Below are positions 12,479-25,591 of a DNA stretch of 64,000 nucleotides, in pieces. The position numbers were made by a program, and so were the translations under genes. The notes under the pieces are model-generated. The model saw only the letters and a list, made by a program, of their open reading frames with translations, was not told where the DNA came from and made no database searches. Source of the DNA: Flammula alnicola (taxonomy: Eukaryota; Basidiomycota; Agaricomycetes; Agaricales; Strophariaceae); assembly GCA_015499995.1 (NCBI GenBank), contig JADNRV010000030.1, positions 310,001 through 374,000 on the forward strand, given 5' to 3'. The first letter of the stretch is position 1; each line of letters starts with the position of its first letter.

Positions 12479-13180
12479 GTGTGATTCCATCCATCCGCTT
12501 TCTGTCTCTCTTTTTCGCCTTACGTCCATCACGCTCTGCTTGCCCACGTCTCTACACCTTTACCCGTGTTTGTCCGTACAGCTACAAAAATATGTATATG
12601 CAGATGCCTATGCTATCACAAGTATGCCAGCATTTATCTGCGTATTGGAATGAGAAGGTTTGCCTTGATGGATTCACTATATATCTATGCCATGCTTCTA
12701 GGTTTTACAATGGGTCAAGATCTTGTTCACCACTGAAGCACGGCGGCATTAATGCATTACTATTAATATTGACCGGTAGTGTCAGGCCGTGTCCCATTAC
12801 TTTCTGCCTAATTTCTGCCATGGCTTCCTTTCTACATGGTCTACAGATCTTCTTGTGTCATATCCGACAAAGACGATGTTGAGCAAGCTAGAATGCCTTG
12901 AATGCGTGCCTACGGGCTCATGGAAAACGACGAATATTTACAAGTGGACCGCGTCGTATTTCCGTGAGTCGGGATAATGTCTGCATGGCATTGAAAGAAA
13001 CGGTAATGATGTTATTTAAACCATATATGTGGGTAGTGTAAGTAGTGGTGCGACGAAGAGGTGCAAATTGCAATTACAATACACTTAATATAAATATGCA
13101 ATGGGATGGATGGAATCTGGATGTATAAAATCCAAGCATAAAACCCTTCAGAAATGATCTTGAAATCTTACTACAAGGTA
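12479..13180. other. Convergent 3' region
   Basis: The RPL8 and NCBP3-like genes converge over these 702 bp. Short open frames are present but carry no recognisable domain. I see no other feature. Confidence 0.45.
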
Positions 13181-14608
13181 TCAAATGCTGGGTTTGAGAA
13201 ACGCGTCTAGTTCATCGTCGAGCTCTTGTTGCGTTTTCTTTGGGCGTTCAGCTGTCCGCGCAGGACGCTCTCCTCGCCTACTCCTTCCGCCGTGTCCATT
13301 TGATGCCCCATTGATGTGAAGCTCGCGGTCCCTATCTCTCCCATTTCGGCCTGCGGGTCGTCTCCTGTCGGAATCAGGACCCCATTCGAGTCTTTCTGAG
13401 ATGGGGGATTGCATACGATCACTCAGACTGTCAGGGATGTCAGGAACTGGCTCGCCGTTCCGCCCGCGTCTTGCTCTGGAACGTCGTGGTAGAGGTAGTG
13501 TCAAACGTGACGCGAGGTCATGACGTTCGTCTCGAGTGCTGTGTAGACGCAGAAGTGATGTCCGTTCCAGCAATGTTCGACCATCTGTGGCGATGTAGTC
13601 AGAGCGCATTTTGGATGGAGGTGAAGCAGGTGTATCGAGTTCTGCTTCGAGTTCTTCTTCCTTCTTTTCGTCGTCGTCGTCGTCTTCTGCGAGGAATTGG
13701 TCCAGCTCATCATCCAACTGGGCTTTCCGAATTTCGTCGTCTTCATGGTCGTCTCGTCTTCTCCGCTTGGGGGGTGGTAGATCCCGTCCATTGAAGAGTT
13801 CCTTTCCAGCTGATGAACCATGTTTCTTGTAGAATTGGCTTTGCTTCATAGCGCCCTTCTTCTTGACATCATCCGCCTTTGCCCAGCGCATGCGAATGAC
13901 GCCTTTTAAACCCTGCCCTTTCCCAAGCGTCTGGTTGATGCGCTCTTCGGGCGGCCATAGGGCAACAGGAAAAGGCTTTGCAGTGATGCATTCCTCCATG
14001 TCGGGCTCCTCTGAAGCCGTTTTCTGGAGTCGGTTAAAGGCGTCGCGGGCCTCCTTCTTGGATTCAAAGACCAACACACAGGTGTTGTCGTCCACCCATT
14101 CAAGACCCATTGGATGGGCTTCGAAATGCGTCGCGTACGCAAATATCCGGGCTGTTGGCAGGTGCGCTATTGGTGTCCCGTTGAAAAGGATGGCGTTGGT
14201 GCGGTATGAAAGGTCTTCGAGTTTCAAGGGTAAGTAAAAGCAAATGCAGAAGTGTATGGAACTCACCCTCATCCATCTCCTCGTCCTCCAGCATTTTGTC
14301 TTCATCTTCTCCTTCATTGTGTTTGCGCTTACCGTCCCAAAAAGAAAAGAAAGGCAGATGGCAAAGCCAACTCGCGTATCAGGTCCTAATATCTCTATGT
14401 CCTCAAGGACAGGCTACCAGCGCACCTTGCCGACCCTAGTTACTGCCGAGGATTCTGAAAGCAGGTATACCTTGCTGGTACCAATACGTTTGGCGAGCGA
14501 GGCGGCGCGTTCAGCTTCGGTGGGCACCTGTTCCTCGTAGGCGACGGTATCATCGTATGAAAGTGTTGCGAGTTCTTCAGGTGCGATTCCGTCCGGAGTA
14601 TTATCCAT
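13181..14608 (-). CDS. NCBP3-like RNA-binding protein
   Basis: NCBP3 proteins bind capped mRNA in the nucleus and help its processing and export; that role is assumed here from the domain. Three exons (14608-14426, 14327-14267, 14214-13181) join in frame to 425 aa. The N-terminal part is MDNTPDGIAPEELATL, then GTSKVYLLSES. The domain follows at about residues 85-150: YRTNAILFNGTPIAHLPTAR, then IFAYATHFEAHPMGLEWVDD and NTCVLVFESKKEARDAF, a noncanonical RRM with the characteristic W-[VIL]-D-D step. Next come VIRMRWAKADDVK, a KRRRR basic patch, an aspartate run, and an Arg-rich tail. The tail ends TQQELDDELDAFLKP, which resembles the C-terminal motif of mRNA-export adaptors of the FoP/CHTOP type. 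The start at 14608 was preferred over an in-frame codon 14 residues upstream. It is divergent from KRR1. Confidence 0.82.
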
Positions 14609-14791
14609 TATGGCGCAAAGAAAGAAGGGGATATGTTGAGGAACGAGCACAACGTGTCCGGTATGAGGATGTGTATTGTCTGAAGTGTCTCCAACTCAGC
14701 GGCGTTTGTGAAGAAATCACCCTAATTTGATTATGTAATGTGGGTCCGGCGGACCAATCGGTCTCTCAATTATTTCTTTCTCTTCTCAGCC
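14609..14791. promoter_or_regulatory. Compact bidirectional promoter, NCBP3-like / KRR1
   Basis: Only 183 bp separate the two divergent start codons, so both RNA-related genes share one regulatory interval. A pyrimidine-rich stretch (tcaattatttctttctcttc) precedes the KRR1 ATG. No specific factor site was recognised. Confidence 0.55.
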
Positions 14792-16503
<1,712 letters not shown>

Positions 16504-17603
16504 GGCGGCTGTAGCTGAGTTTTGACATTCCATCTATTTGCTTCTTACCATGTCTTTTGTCTATATTTTTCGTAGCTCAAATGATGATGCTTTTGAAACG
16601 CTTACTCAGTTGGCTGTACTTGTTTGTCGATGCCATGGCCGCTTGAGGGCCCTGCCGGAAGGCAATTTTCTCCCTGCATGAATCATTTTCAGCACGTACT
16701 CTTCTTTGAACAACTGACGGATAATTCCTCAGCGTATAGGCGACGAAGTCACTAACGCTCAATACCTCCTTATCTACTGCATTTGTCTTGCTGCAATATG
16801 GAGATGGAGTGTTAACTCAGACAAGATATCCTAGCGTGATACTTTACACTGTCCATTCACAGGATCTAAGGATCGAAATCATTGGTGCGTATCTCATTTC
16901 CTTTCTTTGTGGCGCAAATCGTCCTGATTTCTTCTGACCAGACGCTTGCTTTGTCCAGCCCCATACTTTATGTATCTTCCTCCTTGTATCAACCAAGCCA
17001 AGGAAGTGGTTGTCCATCGAGCTCGATGGTTTGGAGAATTAAAAGAAGAACAATTAGCTGTGAATCATTTGAGATTGCTTGCTTGGGTTACTTCAGGTTC
17101 CACGATGTATGAAGAGATGTTGAAGCTGACCACTTTTTGCAGGGTCGGGACCTTATCCGCGCAAAGCAGCAGTGTGTCACTTTACTGGCTCTTGGATGTA
17201 CGGTTGTCTTGATTGTGACCCCTCGATCTGTGGGGGGGCCAATAACGGTCGATAAATTGCCACATGGGAGAATGTTAGAGTTCGGTGGCGACACATTTCA
17301 GTCGGCATGAGAGTCGGAAAGAAACGCGACCAGTTCTTGTCAGATGATTTTGACGCGTCTATTTTGTTTTCGGCTGATTTCCAACGTTCTTTGAGCCTGA
17401 GGCCTGAGGCGGTGGTGACTAGCGTCCGTTTCCTACACATGATGTGCCACAGAATGCATAAGAACCTACGGAATACATAAGAACCTGCTAATGACACTGA
17501 TGCTACTGTGTAATTTTATCTTCACCTCGGACCGATCTACAACGACACCCGGAAACAAATGAATGCTCTCAAGTCCTGAAAATGACAAGCAATTGGAATT
17601 AAG
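16504..17603. other. Intergenic with one unexplained open stretch
   Basis: This 1.1-kb region lies between the KRR1 stop and the stop of the orphan gene. On the plus strand, 16946-17150 encodes a plausible exon (...WFGELKEEQLAVNHLRLLAW...) preceded by a ttgtccag acceptor-like site. I recognise no family and cannot build a gene with a start and stop, so it may be a gene remnant. Confidence 0.35.
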
Positions 17604-18669
17604 TCACCGAAGGCCACTGGTCATTGAAGCCTGGCCGCCAGCACCAGTGGCAGCAGCAAGTTGGTCAGTGACAGCAGCGATTTGGCCTTCGAGTTCCTCC
17701 GTCGCTATCTCCAGTTGCCGTAGGTGTTCCTCTCTTCGAGTAACAGCCTGTTCAGCTTCCGAAATCTGGGGTAATTATCAGATTATAAGTAGCAGTAGAA
17801 GCATATTTAAAAGGACATACCAAAGACTGAACAGCAAGGCGGCGCTCCTGGAAAGCCTTTTGGATCATGATGATGACATCCAGTGGCCTCGTATAGATAG
17901 GTACCCTCATATATGTACCACTAGTCATGTCAGAAATGTCTACATCATCTTTATCATCCTGAGCTTTGTCGTCCTGAGCTTTGTCGTCCTGAGCTTTGTC
18001 GTCCTGGGCATCCTCTTTCTGAGTGTCATCCTGAGAACTCTGAGACTTCTCGTCATCATAAGAGTAAGACAGTGTAATGGAAGCATCACGGTCGAGGGCT
18101 GTCATATCAGGGAATTCTCGATGGAGGACGCCAAGGATCATATCCGAGTACCAGTAGCACTGGCGAGTGAGGATCTGGTACCTAGGACTGTTGTCGTGAA
18201 GAAGTGTGGCCACAATCGCTAGGTCGAGCAATCTTATGTGACCTCGAGGACATTGCAGCCGATCGAGACATTGATCAGAAGTCGTAGGCCATTCCTCGAT
18301 AGACTTGACGGAATCATAGACATAGAGCTCCCCCATCACGGCCAGTGAAGCTTGGAGCGAGGTGGTGGGGATTGATCGAAGAGTCGATTTGCTGGCTTCA
18401 TTGAGAGGGATGTGTGCTGTTCGCTCGATGCGGAGGTAGCGGTAGTAGCCTTCTGGAACCCATATCTTGGCGATCAGGTATTCATGCTCGGGATGCGCGT
18501 GTTCCTTGTATCGTCGGAATTCCACGATATACGTGGAGGATAATCGAATGCGGTTTGTGGGGCCGGACTCGATATCTCGAGAAGTATAGAGACGGAGAAG
18601 GGAATACTCCCAATCCTCGATACTGACATTGATGGGAAACTCCTCAAGGCGTCGAGGTCTTGCGGCCAT
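17604..18669 (-). CDS. Uncharacterised protein with AQDDK repeats and a C-terminal coiled coil
   Basis: I do not recognise this family. Two exons (18669-17821 and 17765-17604) join in frame to about 336 aa beginning MAARPRRLEEFPINVSIEDW. The body (residues about 1-200) has many Tyr, Arg and Ile residues and looks globular; no signal peptide or membrane segment was seen. Residues about 225-250 are an acidic low-complexity segment with AQDDK in tandem. After GTYMRVPIYTRPLDVIIMIQ the protein ends in a Glu/Gln-rich heptad-like stretch (EEHLRQLEIATEELEGQIAA), a likely coiled coil. The frame is open upstream of the chosen ATG to about 18765, so the start is uncertain. Its neighbour is a decayed transporter. 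Confidence 0.7.
17961..18005. repeat. 15-bp tandem repeat, three exact units
   Basis: The unit gagctttgtcgtcct occurs three times in a row, with degenerate flanking units. On the minus strand it encodes AQDDK repeated within the orphan protein. The length is a multiple of three, so copy-number change keeps the frame. Confidence 0.9.
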
Positions 18670-19179
18670 ACCGAGGATGCATAGAACAGGCCGAAACAGC
18701 TTTCGAAGCAGGGCTGAAGTACATAAAGTCATCTGGGAAATAAGTACGACAAGTCCACAGTGCAATAGGGGGATTTTTGGGCACCTTTCGAAGTTGGCGG
18801 AACGACGGTTTCAGAACTCTTTTGAAACAGTCACTGCAAATATGCTATTTGTCAGCAGCCTCAGACACCTGGTCAGTGTCCAATGGTAAGTGTATCGACG
18901 TACAATAGACATGACGATGGCATTCTTTATAAAGTTCATACATTTATAGGTTCTTATTTGTCACAGTTCGACAACCTCTCGAAGGGATCGCAATGCACTA
19001 GACCACTTTCAGATACACTGTAATATTGATAATTAAGCCTTTTCGTTCTAATGACAACAGAGTAATAATAGAAATATATAAATTCTCACCGGAAAAATAA
19101 AGTAGAGGTGGCAGATTAAAGAGGACGCACGATGAGAACCGAATCTGAGGAGGTAATGTTCGGAGTCCCTGATTTGCTT
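18670..19179. other. Intergenic, nothing recognised
   Basis: These 510 bp lie upstream of the orphan gene and downstream of the transporter pseudogene. The sequence is AT-rich around 19010-19090. No coding or structural feature was seen. Confidence 0.4.
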
Positions 19180-20800
19180 TTACATTTCGTAATATTCTTC
19201 TTGTCTAATTGCCATCTTGTGGTGAGAGTTGGAGCCAGAAAGGATGACACTCCGATTCATTTGCATCATCATATTTGCAGTGTCACCTCCCATAGCAATA
19301 AGGTCGAGTGGTTGCTCATCGCCATCGAACAAGGCAGCTATTTCTTCAAGAGTACGTCCTAAAGAAAAAATAAGAAACTTATTCAGAAAGGAATATGAGA
19401 AGACAAACCTTTAGGCTCGACGATAAAGAAGATGACGAAGAGTAGCCCCAGAATGAGCCAACCGCAATAAACGCCGTAGTACCACCAGCTAATAGCAGCC
19501 GGTGCCCATGGGTTGACAAATTCATTGAAGGCAATGGTAGTCATCATGGTCAAATTCTGATAGTTCAATGAGCATCGAGTAAATCAAACAAGCTGACAAG
19601 AATTGACGTGCCATCACAGCGAAACCCTTCGCACGAACTCTGGAAGGTGAGATCTCCAAGGCGTACGTGACTTGGTGTCGGTAATACCGACTCCTTCTAA
19701 GACGAGATTGAGGTAGTACGAGACAAGGCCGTTACCACTAATATCACCCATAAGCAGTAGAAATTTACCTAAAAATAACTTCGGCGTACCTCCACTGAGA
19801 GAAGACTGCAACACCCAAGATGATGCGCATACGCTTCCTGTTTCCTGGGACGGTGAATAGAGACCAGTATGATGTACTATTGTTGATTTCTTCCTCCATT
19901 CTGATAGCGTGACAGATTTGTGCCATTTTGAACACTACCAGGGGATCGTGTTCGTACTACCATGGGCATGATATATGCCGGACAGACGCTGCCTTAGATT
20001 CCTATAACAGTTTTCAGCACTGCTATTTGAGCTTAACGTGAGTTAGAGCATACCATTCCCTTGGAGACGGGCCATCACGGAGACTCTGGCATGAACCAGA
20101 TGCCAATGATTTGCATAAGGGGACAGAGAGCCTGAACGAGCGTTGACACGCGCCACGACCACTGACCGCCACTGGCATGATCGAATGCACCGAAACATAC
20201 CTTGTGAAAGAGATAAGTGGGAGTCCTCCAGCAACGGAATAATTATAACATACCCATGCTGAAATAATACTACCGCAGTACCAACAAGGGTTAAACATCG
20301 TGATAATTCTACCACGCTACTACGGCAGGACAAGTCAGATGGCTCTAGCAGAATAAGCGATTTATCACCCACCTGTGTTGGATATGACAGCTCGATAAGC
20401 AGCAGTGGTGGTGCGTTTTGACAGAAAGAGAGACCAAATCCAACTACAGTTGATGAATTTTCAGAAAAGGAGATGCGGAGAGATGCATACTTACTGGTGA
20501 ATCGTGCACCAATGAACATTGGTACACTCCAGGCCGCTGCCTCGAGGGGGCAACGCCTCGACACATAATTAAACCGCCAACAAACAAAGCAGCCCTATGC
20601 CCAAAAGTATCGGAAAGGAAAGGCATAAAAGGTAATGAGGATTGGTTGGCGATGAACTGAGCGATATGATATTTGTTAGTAATACACACGATTGTAGCAG
20701 AACACTTGCACTTTTACTCAGCGCCTTTCCTCTTGGATGGTGGAAGTAGTCTTGCCAGTCAGGCGAGATTTGAAGACCTGAAAGACTACAGGGTCAATCA
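19180..20800 (-). pseudogene. Decayed MFS sugar transporter (lactose-permease/hexose type)
   Basis: Recognisable pieces follow transporter order. In order these are PDWQDYFHHP, FLSDTFGHRAALFVGGLIM, AAAWSVPMFIGARF, IGFGLSFCQNAPPLLLIELS, YPTQ, NPCWYCGSIISAWVC and SWRVSTLVQALCPLMQIIGI. Then come WFMPESP, MEEEINNSTSYWSLFTVPGN, RKRMRIILGVAVFSQWSGNG, LVSYYLNLVLEGVGITDTK, RAKGFAVM, FFIVEPKG and RTLEEIAALFDGDE. It is broken in several independent ways. CGA appears as TGA right after PESP (near 20090). Frames shift near 20550 and 19960. About 90 codons between helices 7 and 10 are missing, because TDTK runs straight into YALEISPSRVRAKGFAVM (near 19670). The N-terminal helices are absent. Ancestral introns remain visible. 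These are real inactivating changes, unlike the single-base homopolymer losses elsewhere. Confidence 0.88.
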
Positions 20801-21821
20801 AATGTAATCCATTACAGATATTACAGCACTATGCGGGATGCGCTTGCATAGAGCTCTAGCATAGCTAGCATCCCAGACGATGATGATGGACCGATGGAAA
20901 GAGAAAAGGCGTGAGAAAGAGTGTGTAGGCCACTATACCCTCGAGGATTCTCAACTCGGAAGTCGGTCGCCGGTTATCGATTATCCCGGAGAAATCCGCC
21001 TCACCGCAAGTCGCATCAGTAACAAATAGACTCATATGTAGGTTATGTTTCGAACTCCGTTAGGGCCTGCATTGGTTGATCACAATCGATGATACGGGCG
21101 CTTACAGTAAACGCTTTACAACGACGACATTGACGGTTGTCCATTGACCTCAACCAGTCAACAACCTCTAGTTGGAAAAATCGACACCTATTATCTATTA
21201 CAACTTTTCAGGATGGATTGTAATCTGGAATCCCGCCAGGTGCGGGTAAGCAGCACTCCCATTCCAATCCCTGCCCACAAAACGTGTAGTTACCTACAAT
21301 GCCTTTACCTAGGAAGCCGATCGACAGACACAGTTGCGTCGTGGTGGGGGTCGTGCGACGAGAAACCGTGGACCAGGCCCCTATGATACAGTGCGGGGTT
21401 CATCGCGGCCTGCTGTTGTTGCGAGATCAGTGCGACGCGAAGTGGAGGAGAGCTCTCCAACACCGAGGTCCGTCTTGATCGTACAGCTTCATGCGCTGAA
21501 ACAATTTACAACATAAAATTATGTCAATCCTCGCCACATATAGTGTTAGAAGCTGAGCTTCACTTCTTGACACACCTGCCGGAACTGTTGAGATAAGCGG
21601 TGGACAATTCAATGCAACGGCTGGGCACCACATTAATGTTACAATCAATACGACCGGTATGTTTCGTGATATTATTGTTTTTTATTTTCTATCGATAAAC
21701 CAAGTCAATTATTGGCTTTTAGCGGTAGGTGGTTCACAGTCAGACGCAGGGAATTTGCGGCGACCCGTGCACGACGAGGATACTGGAACCATTGTTGACC
21801 TGGGGAGAGATTTATTTGTAA
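20801..21821. other. Intergenic between transporter remnant and orphan gene
   Basis: This stretch of about 1 kb contains only short open frames without recognisable domains. It should include the promoter of the plus-strand gene that follows. Part of the missing 5' end of the transporter pseudogene may be here but I cannot recognise it. Confidence 0.4.
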
Positions 21822-23554
21822 ATGTGTTTCCTATCAATTAACCCTGTAAGATGCTAATCGTTGCTTAAAAGATGCAACCCCCAACTCCTTCTGTGCAGAG
21901 AAGTTGCGATATATATTATCGGCACATGGGAGCCCAAGGACGTGGATCTCCTTTGTGGATTCCAGGACCTAGTAAGAATCTTTCAATTGAATATCAACGC
22001 CAAGGGATAGGAATTGGTGATGTTGGCATTTTGACCGTCCTTGGAGGCTTTGCCTTCCTGTTCAACATATGTCTACCCCATGATCATCCGATGCAATCAG
22101 CAGAACTCCCGGAAAACTTTACCCCTTTTTTGATTTCCCAGGTGGATGTTGAAAAGCAGTCGGAATTTTTGACCGATAGTCATCTTGCCAGTGCTTCAAT
22201 TGAAAGGTCTCGCCGTGATGGGGATTCTTCGTGTGTCATTTCAACTCAGGCATTCTTCAATAAGCGTCGGACTCACAATGTCCGATTTACAGCGGTCTAG
22301 TTTTCGAATCGTCGGCCTCGGAAGGCGCCATTCTTACCATGCCCCTTGGATCAACTTCGGAAGACCTAGGAAACGTGATCAGACTTCGAAGATACGTAGC
22401 CGCGAACGCGGCGAGCTGGTATAGATACGTCTACGAGGTCCGAGGACGCGAAGTCATGAACGGTGATCTGCGTCTTGTCGCTGGCTATGATAAATCTAGG
22501 GCATGGGGTATGGCAACTTTTTCGAACTCGACGGCGCAGAAGGACGAGTCCTTCCGGCTAAAGTTCAGACCCCTGGAGCAAACCGACGTAGGTAGAACTT
22601 ACGGCTGGGAGTATTCTGGTACAGCGCAAGTCAGAGCCGGACCTGATATTCGGGAGATAGAAGCATTGCGCATGGGCGATCCGTTAGAGGAGGGACTGGA
22701 GTATGAGAACCAATGTTTGTTTGTCCGGACGATGAACGTCGACCTTCCAGATAAGTTTTGGAAGGAGTTGGCATCAGAGCTAAACATTCAGGTAGGCTTA
22801 CGCAACTCCGATTTCTTCACATCACCGTCGACACAAGAATTCGCCGGTAATGGAAACTCCTCAAACCCATCGACTTTTACTCCCTCAAACTATACCGAAA
22901 CTCGCATCACTTCAAGAACTGCCGATATTAATGTCATGCCGTTGTGTCCTGCTCATACAATGCATCTCCCTCCTGCAGCAATGGTACGTTTTCCACTAAC
23001 CTTGTCATCGAAGACGAATGGAAACTTCACGGCCCTCCAAGGCAGGACATCCTTCAAAGGTAATCAATAAAATGCTGTTAGAAAATGTGAGCAATTTAAA
23101 AATTTACCTTTTATCAACCCTCATGTGTTTGCTCTTGTCCCAGGCCAAAATGGATGTACGAATGGTTATCACCGAGGATAAGGATTGGATTTCAGTCCTC
23201 ACGAAGGTAAGTACGTTTCAATGTTTAATTCTTGATCTAATGGCGACATAACCGTACATAGGATGATTTTGTTTTACCTTCAGCAGAGGAATTGTGTGCC
23301 CGTGTCAAAGCCTCGTCCGTTATCCGCGAGGAAGAAGGTTTTTGTCAAAATCCTGCTTGCTGTCTTCACTTATACCTATGTGCTCCTTGATGAAAGGCAT
23401 AATTTATTTAGAGCTGATTTGTATTAAACTAACAGCTTACGACAAACAAGTTGGGCAAACCCGCAGTTCAGAAAACCTCTCTGAAATTTGCAGCACCAGA
23501 GTCCGAGGTCAAGACTATTACCACTCCGTCACAACAGCGCGACAGGGGACGTGA
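21822..23554 (+). CDS. Agaricomycete-type protein of unknown function
   Basis: I recall this as a multi-copy family of mushroom-forming fungi without assigned function. A good gene model starts MCFLSINP (21822-21845) and is spliced (intron 21846-21898, CT|gtaaga ... tgcag) to RSCDIYYRHMGAQG; alternatively it starts at an in-frame ATG at 21872. Conserved-looking blocks are SPLWIPGP, GIGIGDVGILTVLGGFAFLF, NICLPHDHPM, VFESSASEGAILTMPLG, YVAANAASWYRYVYEVRGRE, SRAWGMATFSNS, WEYSGTAQVRAGPD and ENQCLFVRTMNV. Then a Ser/Thr-rich linker leads to MVINKMLLENAKMDVRMVIT, EDKDWISVLTKDDFVLPSAE and ELCARVKASSVIREEE. Introns are GT-AG (22207-22292 and several small ones after 22986). The last exon reads on to TGA 23552-23554. 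No signal peptide or membrane segment is seen. It ends about 150 bp before the velvet gene. Confidence 0.72.
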
Positions 23555-23702
23555 ACGAGAAAAAAGCGCAAGTCAAGATGAACGAACAGATAGAGGAAGG
23601 TCACAGAAGAAATCTTCTGCACATTTAGAAAGTGCGACAACACCGATCGTGATCGATCGAACCGATCTTCGTCAGCCTCAGTCGAGTACTGCTGTAACTT
23701 CA

Positions 23703-25591
23703 ATGAGACAAAAAAGTCCTGAGGTCTGGGGTCAGTGGGAGGGTAGGAGGTGAGTATTGCTCATATATACGGCTCTATCGCGAGCTTGGAGGGACTTGGA
23801 TTGCTTACTACCACTCTGTGACATTGCGATCAGGCATTACTCTCTTGAAGTTGTCCAACATCCCTTGCGCGCCCGAATGTGCGGCTTCGGCGATAAAGTA
23901 CGTCTTTGGCGTAGCCCATTCTACGGCATTTAATCGATCGTCATACCCAGGATCGGAGACCCTTAGCCCCAGCAGTGGTCGCTAAAATGATAGTCAGACG
24001 AGAAGACGACTCAATCGTTGACGTAGAGTAAGTGATATACAATGGCTAAACCAGTAATCCTAATACTCTAAATAGTGAAGTGGATTGTTCATTCTTCCTG
24101 GTAACGGTTGACTTGTGGTCAGCAGATGGAAAACGTGAGATGAACCTTGTCTTGCATCCATCCTCTGCAGACTACTATGTACCCTCTCATCCGTCTTCCA
24201 AGACGAAACGGCGAGGTGCAAATAATTCTGCGCCTGTCACTCGTCAATCTGGAAAGCAGACCCCAGCAGAAGGCTCGACTCCTACGCCCTCTCAATACAG
24301 CCCAGGAGACCAGGTAAGCCCCGCATCTTCACGTTCTTGTTGAAAAACTCTCAGAAATTATTCTAGACGGGCAACTCAACACCGTCCTTAAGCGCTCAGG
24401 CTCATGCTCCCTATGAGAATCAAACCTATTTTACGCCTCAAGCACCAGTCTCTGACAATATTAATTATTCACAAGATACTCCATATGGCCCTCCGCCCCC
24501 AGATCCGCCCTCTGTCTGGGGCTACCCCCAAGTCCCATCCGTCGACCGCAGCACCAGCTTTCCTCCTCCAATACTTCCGTCCATCCACTCCTTCGGTCGG
24601 ACTACAATTACAGCGTCTTCTGACACATGGCAGTCGCAAACGGAGCCGGAAATCCTGCCATTCCGAGCATGGAACACAGACACGGCCTACGGCTCTGTAG
24701 ACCACCATGTAGACCCAGCCTTACGGACGCCTTCCTCAAGCACTGAAAACCGTGATTCCCCATGGTGGTCTCAATCAAGTAGTTATAATGCGGCTCCCAA
24801 TCCAGAAGATGACCATAATATCTATGGTCATGCACCATACCATCAAGGGCAACATGCTCCCCATGCCCAGTATCCTCAGCCCGCTTCTGGTTCTATTGGC
24901 CCTTCCGACGCACCTATCGGCCCCCCTCTTCCTCGACACACTTACACTCGCACACTAGTTGGCCCTCTCACAACAAATGCACGTCGTCTCTTGGACGAAC
25001 GTCGCAAGGCCGGCATCTTCTTCCCCTTCGAAGACTTATCAGTTCGTGTAGAAGGTCGGTGCTTGTTTATCGTCCCAACTTGTCTTCGAATTTTATTTTT
25101 TTTCTTATCCCTTGTTTTTCTGTTCAGGAACATTTCGGCTGAGAATGCGTCTCATGAATGTCGAAGCGTAAGTTCAATTAGCTCTTAACTGAGTCCCGTT
25201 TCAAAAAAGAATTTATTTCCAACTAGCCCTCCTGCACCGGAGATAGGAGCTCAGCGTGTCCACAGCGACGTGTCGCCTGTTCTCGCTCAAGTATTTACTG
25301 AGCCGTTCACAATTTTTTCAGCCAAACGATTTCCTGGTGTGCCAGGTATGTCATTAACGTTTGCTGACTATCGTACTATTATTCGGCCCTAACATCCTCG
25401 CTACTAGATACCACCGCTCTTTCCATTGCCTTCGGCAACCAAGGAGAGAAAGTTGCCCAGGTATGTCTACCCTCATATCTCCGCTTGGACTATCCTAGCC
25501 TGACCGATTCCTGCAGCGAAATCGACATGGGTCGAATAAGCGTGGACGCCGAGGCGAATCAGAGTCAGATGAAGACTCTGACGAAGCGTAG
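23703..25591 (+). CDS. Velvet-domain regulator, VelB-like
   Basis: Velvet proteins are fungal DNA-binding or partner-binding factors controlling spore development and secondary metabolism; VelB pairs with VosA or VeA and enters the nucleus. Nine exons (23703-23749, 23834-23897, 23951-24027, 24076-24313, 24367-25054, 25128-25167, 25227-25345, 25408-25460, 25517-25591) add up in frame to 466 aa. The first half of the domain is YSLEVVQHPLRARMCGFGDK, then DRRPLAPAVVAKMIVRR and EVDCSFFLVTVDLW. A long Pro/Ser/Gln-rich insertion (about residues 115-315) splits the domain, as in VelB. The second half is TLVGPLTTNARRLLDERRKA, GIFFPFEDLSVRVEGTFRLR, MRLMNVEA, AQVFTEPFTIFSAKRFPGVP and ALSIAFGNQGEKVAQRNRHG, with a short acidic tail. 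The ATG at 23703 is the only good in-frame start, but the frame is open back to about 23451, so an upstream exon is possible. No frame break occurs. Confidence 0.88.
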
